DNA of 64,000 nucleotides from Vitreoscilla filiformis. Lineage in GTDB: Bacteria; Pseudomonadota; Gammaproteobacteria; Burkholderiales; Burkholderiaceae_C. Under the pieces are notes generated by a model. That model was not told the DNA's origin and searched no databases. It saw nothing but the letters and a program-made list of their open reading frames with translations. Position numbers and translations under genes: made by a program. The stretch is taken from contig NZ_CP022423.1 in assembly GCF_002222655.1 (NCBI RefSeq), positions 744,001-808,000 on the forward strand, in the 5' to 3' direction. Below, one piece after another: positions 58,079-64,000 of this stretch. Every line of letters begins with the position of its first letter. Position 1 is the stretch's first letter.

Positions 58079-58828
58079 TCAGGAAGCTTTGGAGGCGTCC
58101 GCGCTGGGACGGCGCATCATCACCACCTTGCCGATGATCAGCACCAGCAACGCACCCACCACACCTGCACCGTAGCGCACGCTGGACAGCACTTCCGGTG
58201 CGGCGCCCTCTCGGGTGGCTGGCAGCGTGGGCAGGTGGCCCAAAATGGCGGGGTCGCTCACGGCCATGGTGCCGGCAATCCAGCCCAGCAACATGCCGCC
58301 CAAGACGATGATCATCGGGAAGCGGTCCATGAGCTTGATCACCAACTGGCTGCCCCAAACAATGATGGGAATGCTCACCAACAGGCCAAACACCACCAGC
58401 GGCATTTGGTGGTCACCGCCGGCGCCTTGCGCGGCTCCGGCGATGGCGATGACGTTGTCCACACTCATCACCAAGTCGGCCACGATCACGGTTTTGACAG
58501 CGCCCCACAGTTTGTCGGAGGACGCGATGTTGCCGTGTTCATCCTCATCATCGGGGGCAAGCAGTTTGACGCCAATCCACACCAGCAGCGCTGCACCGGC
58601 CAATTTGAGGAAGGGAATCGCCAGCAGGGTGAGCGCAAAAAAGATCAAGATCACGCGCAGCACGATGGCACCCGCCGTGCCCCAAAGAATGCCTTTGGTG
58701 CGTTGCGAATCCGGCAGCTTGCGGCAGGCCAGGGCGATGACCACGGCGTTGTCGCCGCCCAGCAGGATGTCGATCATGATGATCTGACCGACCGCCAGCC
58801 AGAACTCGGCGTGCATGAACTGTTCCAT
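58079..58828 (-). CDS. TerC-family membrane protein (YjbE type)
   Basis: 249 residues with about 7 membrane segments. Two repeats of the acidic motif are seen: IDILLGGDNAVVIALACR and VIVADLVMSVDNVIAIAGA. The TerC/YjbE proteins are linked to manganese export and to supply of Mn2+ to secreted enzymes. It is distinct from the longer TerC at 26740. ATG 58828 is used; the open frame goes 25 codons further with no ribosome site I trust. Confidence 0.88.
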   Translation of the reverse strand: MEQFMHAEFWLAVGQIIMIDILLGGDNAVVIALACRKLPDSQRTKGILWGTAGAIVLRVILIFFALTLLAIPFLKLAGAALLVWIGVKLLAPDDEDEHGNIASSDKLWGAVKTVIVADLVMSVDNVIAIAGAAQGAGGDHQMPLVVFGLLVSIPIIVWGSQLVIKLMDRFPMIIVLGGMLLGWIAGTMAVSDPAILGHLPTLPATREGAAPEVLSSVRYGAGVVGALLVLIIGKVVMMRRPSADASKAS

Positions 58829-58912
58829 AGGGTAAAACTGTGTGTTGGTGGATGAAGCAGGGGGCGAGTGTAGAAGCCCACTCGGTTGGATGCCGAAGGA
58901 CAATTACAAATC

Positions 58913-58932
58913 CTGACAGCACAAGCTGTCAG
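58913..58932. promoter_or_regulatory. Perfect 8-bp inverted repeat upstream of terC (YjbE type)
   Basis: ctgacagc / gctgtcag with an acaa spacer, about 85 bases before the terC start. It may be an operator or, on the minus strand where T-rich sequence follows, a weak terminator. Confidence 0.4.
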
Positions 58933-58989
58933 CACTCCGGCAAACCCATTCGTGTTTACCCTTGGTTCAGCAAGGAGCCCGCCAAGCAA

Positions 58990-59012
58990 ACAGGCCGCAC
59001 GAGGCGGCCTGT
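58990..59012 (-). terminator. Terminator downstream of sucD
   Basis: acaggccgc / gcggcctgt, 9-bp stem with loop acgag; on the minus strand tttgctt follows. It lies 55 bases after the sucD stop. Confidence 0.75.
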
Positions 59013-59066
59013 GTGGGGAGACGGTGCAAGCCCACCGGAGACGGCGGGCGAGGCGTCAGACGTGCA

Positions 59067-59960
59067 TCAGAGCATGGCCTTCAGCAGACGGGCCATTTCC
59101 GACGGGTTGCGCGTCACCTTGAAGCCGCACTCTTCCATGATGGCGAGCTTGGCGTCGGCGGTGTCAGCGCCGCCGGAGATCAGCGCGCCAGCGTGGCCCA
59201 TGCGCTTGCCCGGAGGGGCGGTGACGCCAGCGATGAAGCCGACGACCGGCTTCTTCATGTTGTCTTTGACCCAACGTGCGGCTTCGGCTTCGTCCGGGCC
59301 ACCGATTTCACCGATCATGATCACGGCGTCGGTGTCCGGATCGTCGTTGAAAGCCTTCATCACGTCGATGTGCTTCAGACCGTTGATCGGGTCACCACCG
59401 ATGCCGACGGCGGACGATTGGCCCAGGCCGATTTCGGTCAGCTGTGCCACGGCTTCATAGGTCAGCGTGCCCGAGCGCGACACGACACCGATGCGGCCCT
59501 TGCGGTGGATGTGACCGGGCATGATGCCGATCTTGATTTCTTCCGGGGTGATCAGGCCGGGGCAGTTCGGGCCCAGCAGCAGGGTCTTCTTGCCGCCGGC
59601 GGCTTCCTTGGCCTTCATCTTGTTGCGCACCATCAGCATGTCCCGGACGGGGATGCCTTCGGTGATGCAGATGGCCAGATCCAGATCGGCTTCCACGGCT
59701 TCCCAGATGGCGGCAGCAGCGCCAGCGGGCGGCACGTAGATCACCGACACGGTGGCGCCGGTTTCAGAAGCCGCTTCCTTGACCGAAGCGTAGATGGGAA
59801 TTTCGGAGAACTTCTCACCGGCCTTCTTGGGGTTCACGCCGGCAACAAAGCAGTTCTTGCCGTTGGCGTAAGCCTGGCAGCCCAGGGTGTGGAATTGACC
59901 GGTCTTGCCCGTGATGCCCTGGGTGATGACCTTGGTGTCCTTGTTGATGAAGATCGACAT
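59067..59960 (-). CDS. sucD: Succinyl-CoA synthetase alpha subunit
   Basis: 297 residues. The CoA-binding Rossmann domain starts [20 protein letters not shown], and the phospho-His lies in [14 protein letters not shown]. The subunit makes succinate and ATP or GTP from succinyl-CoA in the TCA cycle with SucC. Gap to sucC is 27 bases. Full length. Confidence 0.97.
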   Translation of the reverse strand: MSIFINKDTKVITQGITGKTGQFHTLGCQAYANGKNCFVAGVNPKKAGEKFSEIPIYASVKEAASETGATVSVIYVPPAGAAAAIWEAVEADLDLAICITEGIPVRDMLMVRNKMKAKEAAGGKKTLLLGPNCPGLITPEEIKIGIMPGHIHRKGRIGVVSRSGTLTYEAVAQLTEIGLGQSSAVGIGGDPINGLKHIDVMKAFNDDPDTDAVIMIGEIGGPDEAEAARWVKDNMKKPVVGFIAGVTAPPGKRMGHAGALISGGADTADAKLAIMEECGFKVTRNPSEMARLLKAML

Positions 59961-59987
59961 GTTCGTGTTCCTTGGCTCGGGCAGGGC

Positions 59988-61148
<1,161 letters not shown>

Positions 61149-61166
61149 GGGGGTCTTTTCGTGAGG

Positions 61167-61808
61167 TCAGGACGAAAGAGGAGGAGCGGCGGGAGCCGTC
61201 TCGGGGACGCCCGCCGAAGAGGGTGAATTCACCGGCGGGAGATTCTGCGACAGATTGTTGGCGCCGGGCTGACGGAACCAGCGCGGGTAGTGCAAGCGCA
61301 CGACTTCGCCGGTGGTCACCAGGGCGTGGCAGCGGTCAAGCTGGAAGGGTTTTTCGTCACCGTCGCCCACAGGGTGGATCACTTCGCCCACCATGGACTG
61401 CACCACGGCGGTGGGCAGCACGGTGGCCAGCTCGGTGAGGTGGGTGCAGCCTTGGGCGCCGCCCACGCGTTCGCGCACGGCGTGGCGGAAGCCTTGCATC
61501 AGGTTCAGGCCGACCAAGCGGGCGTAGACGTCACCATGCGCTTCACAGTGGCCGGGATAGGGCACGCTGCGAGACTCGGAGCCGGCTTGCAAGATGTTGA
61601 AATTCAGATCCACCACCAAGCGCAGCATCAGATCATGCACCGGCTCACCCGCCGGGTGGATGCCTCGGCCAACGAACACCGAACGGCCTTTGACATCGGT
61701 GACGCGGGCGTCGATTTCCCACAGGCCATCGGCGCGCTCGAACGCTTGCACCTCCAGGGTGCGGCGGTGGCGGAATTGGCGTGAAGGGTCGGAAGGCGGC
61801 AGCGGCAT
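61167..61808 (-). CDS. DUF2889-family protein
   Basis: 213 residues. The core reads RQFRHRRTLEVQAFERADGL then WEIDARVTDVKGR, and ends VVRLHYPRWFRQ. Function is unknown; the gene lies between recX and sucC in many Betaproteobacteria. A 90-base gap with an 18-base palindrome is in front of its ATG 61808. The upstream frame extension to 61943 runs through that palindrome and is not used. Ser/Pro-rich C-terminal tail. Confidence 0.8.
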   Translation of the reverse strand: MPLPPSDPSRQFRHRRTLEVQAFERADGLWEIDARVTDVKGRSVFVGRGIHPAGEPVHDLMLRLVVDLNFNILQAGSESRSVPYPGHCEAHGDVYARLVGLNLMQGFRHAVRERVGGAQGCTHLTELATVLPTAVVQSMVGEVIHPVGDGDEKPFQLDRCHALVTTGEVVRLHYPRWFRQPGANNLSQNLPPVNSPSSAGVPETAPAAPPLSS

Positions 61809-61825
61809 GGGCTGGCAAACGCAAA

Positions 61826-61843
61826 AACGAACGACCGTTCGTT
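61826..61843. promoter_or_regulatory. Perfect 18-base palindrome before the DUF2889 gene
   Basis: aacgaacg-ac-cgttcgtt, 17 bases upstream of the ATG. It resembles operators bound by TetR-family repressors. On the minus strand tttttgcg follows, so it could instead terminate the recA-recX transcript. Confidence 0.5.
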
Positions 61844-61905
61844 GCTGGGTTGAAACAGCCCGGGACTGTATCACCGTGCTGCAACGCAACATAGGCACGC
61901 CAAAC

Positions 61906-62430
61906 CTAGGGTTTTCCTGGATCTTCGTCCCCTGCTGGGTCATGGAGAACGCGGCGGATCACGTCGCCTGAAAACCCTCGGGCGGCCAAAAAACGCATCT
62001 GGCGGGCTTGTTCACGCACGTCCTGCGCGGGGGTGCCGAAGCGGCGTTGCCACAGCGCCCGCGCCCGATCCAGCTCGGTGCTGCGCAACGTCTGGGCCAA
62101 ATCGTCGGGGAGTTCGACCCCGTGGCGGGCCAACTCTTGGCGAATGCGGGCCTGGCCTTGCCCTGCTGCCCGAGTGTGAACCCGAGATTCAGCGAAACGG
62201 GCATCGCTCAGATAACGCTGGGCTTCCAACTCGTCCAGCAGGGTGTCGATGGCGCGTTGCCAATCGGTGTCCTCGCCGGAGCCATCGGGATCGGCGGCCC
62301 CGATTTTGCGAGCGTGGGCCCACAGCTTGGTGCTCAGCTCGTGGCGGCTGTGCTCGCGCCGCGCCAGCAATGCCAGAGCCTGGCCTTTGAGGCTCAGGGC
62401 AGGACGTTGGCGGGGCGGTCGAGGGTTCAC
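61906..62430 (-). CDS. recX: RecX regulatory protein
   Basis: 174 residues of tandem three-helix repeats: [20 protein letters not shown], then [20 protein letters not shown], then [20 protein letters not shown]. RecX blocks RecA filament growth. Start is GTG 62430, which overlaps the recA stop (GTGA), so it is coupled to recA; the open frame extends inside recA but that part is a shadow. Confidence 0.93.
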   Translation of the reverse strand: MNPRPPRQRPALSLKGQALALLARREHSRHELSTKLWAHARKIGAADPDGSGEDTDWQRAIDTLLDELEAQRYLSDARFAESRVHTRAAGQGQARIRQELARHGVELPDDLAQTLRSTELDRARALWQRRFGTPAQDVREQARQMRFLAARGFSGDVIRRVLHDPAGDEDPGKP

Positions 62431-63458
62431 TCGGCGGGGGCTTCGTTGAGCAGCGGCACCCCGAAGTGGGCGCGCACCCGGTTTTCGATTTCGCGTGCCA
62501 GCTCGGGGTTTTCTTTCAGGAATTCGCGGGAGTTGTCCTTGCCTTGGCCGATTTTTTCGCCTTTGTAGGAGTACCAAGCCCCCGCTTTGTCCACGATTTT
62601 GGCTTGCACGCCCAGGTCGATGATCTCCCCTTCGCGACTGGTGCCTTCACCGTACAGGATGTCGAATTCCGCTTCCTTGAAAGGTGGGGACACTTTGTTT
62701 TTCACCACCTTCACGCGGGTTTCGTTGCCGATGATGTCCTCGCCCTTTTTGATCGAACCGATGCGGCGGATGTCCAGCCGCACCGACGCGTAGAACTTGA
62801 GCGCATTGCCGCCCGTGGTGGTCTCCGGGCTGCCAAACATCACACCGATCTTCATGCGGATCTGGTTGATGAAAATGACGGTGCAGTTCGATTTTTTGAT
62901 CGTCGCGGTGAGTTTGCGCAGGGCCTGGCTCATGAGGCGGGCCTGCAAGCCGGGCAACTGGTCGCCCATTTCCCCCTCGATTTCGGCCTTGGGCGTGAGG
63001 GCCGCCACCGAGTCCACGACCACCAGATCGACCGCCCCCGAACGCACCAGCGAATCCACAATCTCCAGTGCTTGTTCGCCCGTGTCCGGCTGGCTGATGA
63101 GCAGTTCTTGCAGGTTCACACCCAGCTTTTGGGCGTATTGCGCGTCCAGTGCGTGTTCCGCGTCGATGAAAGCAGCCACCCCGCCGATTTTTTGCATCTC
63201 GGCCACCACTTGCAGGGTGAGCGTGGTTTTGCCCGACGACTCTGGGCCGTAGATCTCGATGACGCGCCCACGCGGTAGGCCCCCCACGCCCAATGCAATG
63301 TCCAGCCCGAGCGAGCCGGTAGAGACGACTTGGATGTCCTCCACCTGCTCACCCGCGCCCAGCCGCATGATCGAGCCCTTGCCAAACTGCTTTTCGATTT
63401 GCGCCAATGCGGCTTGCAGGGCTTTGGCTTTGTCGGGGTTGAGGGTCTTGGGATCCAT
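62427..63458 (-). CDS. recA: Recombinase A
   Basis: 343 residues. Walker A is GPESSGKTT; Walker B and the L1/L2 loops are in [20 protein letters not shown] and [20 protein letters not shown]. RecA drives strand exchange and LexA cleavage. ATG 63458 has AGGAG upstream; a longer frame of 10 codons is not used. An SOS box lies 40 bases upstream. Confidence 0.97.
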   Translation of the reverse strand: MDPKTLNPDKAKALQAALAQIEKQFGKGSIMRLGAGEQVEDIQVVSTGSLGLDIALGVGGLPRGRVIEIYGPESSGKTTLTLQVVAEMQKIGGVAAFIDAEHALDAQYAQKLGVNLQELLISQPDTGEQALEIVDSLVRSGAVDLVVVDSVAALTPKAEIEGEMGDQLPGLQARLMSQALRKLTATIKKSNCTVIFINQIRMKIGVMFGSPETTTGGNALKFYASVRLDIRRIGSIKKGEDIIGNETRVKVVKNKVSPPFKEAEFDILYGEGTSREGEIIDLGVQAKIVDKAGAWYSYKGEKIGQGKDNSREFLKENPELAREIENRVRAHFGVPLLNEAPAE

Positions 63459-63494
63459 CGAAGCTCCTGAGATGGCGATAAACGGCAATGATCA

Positions 63495-63514
63495 AGCTGT
63501 ATATTCGTACAGTA
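63495..63514 (-). promoter_or_regulatory. LexA (SOS) box of recA
   Basis: CTGT-N8-ACAG core at 63497-63512 with tac flank, a full match to the E. coli-type SOS consensus core. It lies 39 bases upstream of the recA ATG. Confidence 0.9.
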
Positions 63515-63618
63515 TGGCGTTCCCGTCAACTGTCAGGGGTCAGGGCTCTGCCTAAAATCAACGGTTCTAAGAACCGGCTGGAACTGGCCCGCAAAGCCGG
63601 TTCGCGAGGAGACCCCCC

Positions 63619-64000
63619 ATGCGAATCCTGATTGCTGAAGATGACCAGGTGCTGGCCGATGGCCTGCTGCGCTCGCTGCGCAGCTCGGGCTATGCGGTCG
63701 ACCAGGTCAGCAGTGGCAGCGAGGCCGATGCCGCCTTGGCATCCCACGAATTTGACTTGCTCATCCTAGATTTGGGCCTGCCGCGATTGCACGGCTTGGA
63801 AGTGTTGCGGCGTCTGCGTGCGCGTGGCAGCGCCGTGCCCGTGTTGATCCTCACAGCGGCGGACTCGGTCGAGCAGCGCGTCAAAGGCTTGGATCTCGGG
63901 GCCGATGACTTCATGGCCAAGCCCTTTTCCTTGCAAGAGCTGGAAGCGCGTGTGCGAGCCTTGACCCGGCGCGGTCTGGGCACCGCCAGCAATGTCATCA
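63619..64000 (+). CDS. OmpR-family response regulator (partial, 3' end off window)
   Basis: First 127 codons. It begins MRILIAEDDQVLADGLLRSL with acidic pocket D8-D9, phospho-acceptor D51 (LLILDLGLPRLHG), the Thr in VLILTAADSVEQR and Lys in FMAKPFSLQELEARVRALTR. The DNA-binding domain is outside the window. A GAGGAG-like site precedes ATG 63619. It is divergent from recA; similar QseB/TctD-like regulators often lie here in Burkholderiales, next to a histidine kinase. Confidence 0.88.
   Translation, partial: MRILIAEDDQVLADGLLRSLRSSGYAVDQVSSGSEADAALASHEFDLLILDLGLPRLHGLEVLRRLRARGSAVPVLILTAADSVEQRVKGLDLGADDFMAKPFSLQELEARVRALTRRGLGTASNVI

Overview
The window reads as chromosome of a high-GC betaproteobacterium of the order Burkholderiales. 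The support is gene order: rsmI-yraN-SIS-dolP, pilT/pilU/YggS, split pntAA-pntAB-pntB, nudJ-mnmA, and a recA-recX-DUF2889-sucC-sucD block, together with high third-position GC. A close tie to the Leptothrix/Sphaerotilus/Rubrivivax group is a guess. No rRNA, tRNA, CRISPR array or intact prophage was seen.

Layout. 1-5892 (minus): end of an exopolysaccharide operon (GT2, GT4, EpsG, EpsD, EpsE; the last runs off the left edge). 5914-8566: rsmI divergent from yraN, a SIS-domain gene and dolP. 8591-13736: a hydroxyisobutyrate-dehydrogenase-like gene, the pilus retraction ATPases pilU and pilT, a YggS-type PLP protein and a uracil permease. 13999-25208: a type I secretion locus made of a 2546-residue protein built from 21 PPC-like repeats, an ABC exporter and an HlyD-type adaptor. 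25180-27756: an NhaR-like regulator, a TerB-like protein and a TerC membrane protein. 27757-30980: an accessory strip with scrambled IS5-family remnants, several unrecognised secreted proteins of lower GC and a BLUF photoreceptor. 30952-41091: an oligopeptide-type ABC importer (yejBEF) divergent from two paralogous binding proteins, with a frameshifted AAA-like/PD-(D/E)XK gene between them, then a LysR regulator. 41137-49989: transhydrogenase, nudJ, mnmA, a Dsb-like protein, a SWIB protein, a BepA-like protease and moaC. 49974-56237 (minus): type IV pilin with an apparent pilin or glycan modification set (multi-membrane protein, GtrA, UDP-galactopyranose-mutase-like enzyme, PglL-like ligase). 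56439-64000: FHA and PP2C signalling pair, a second TerC, sucCD, DUF2889, recX, recA and the start of an OmpR-type response regulator.

The most unusual content is the cysteine-free PPC-repeat secretion substrate. Its N-terminal repeats are nearly identical and its C-terminal repeats are diverged, and a strong hairpin separates it from its dedicated exporter genes. Also notable are a 61-bp duplication that splits the nuclease-like gene and would restore the frame if lost, an 86-bp palindromic repeat inserted in frame between the two ATPase domains of YejF, and the pilin-linked modification cluster behind a good sigma-54 promoter candidate.

All functions are inferred by reading translated sequences and motifs; no database search was run.
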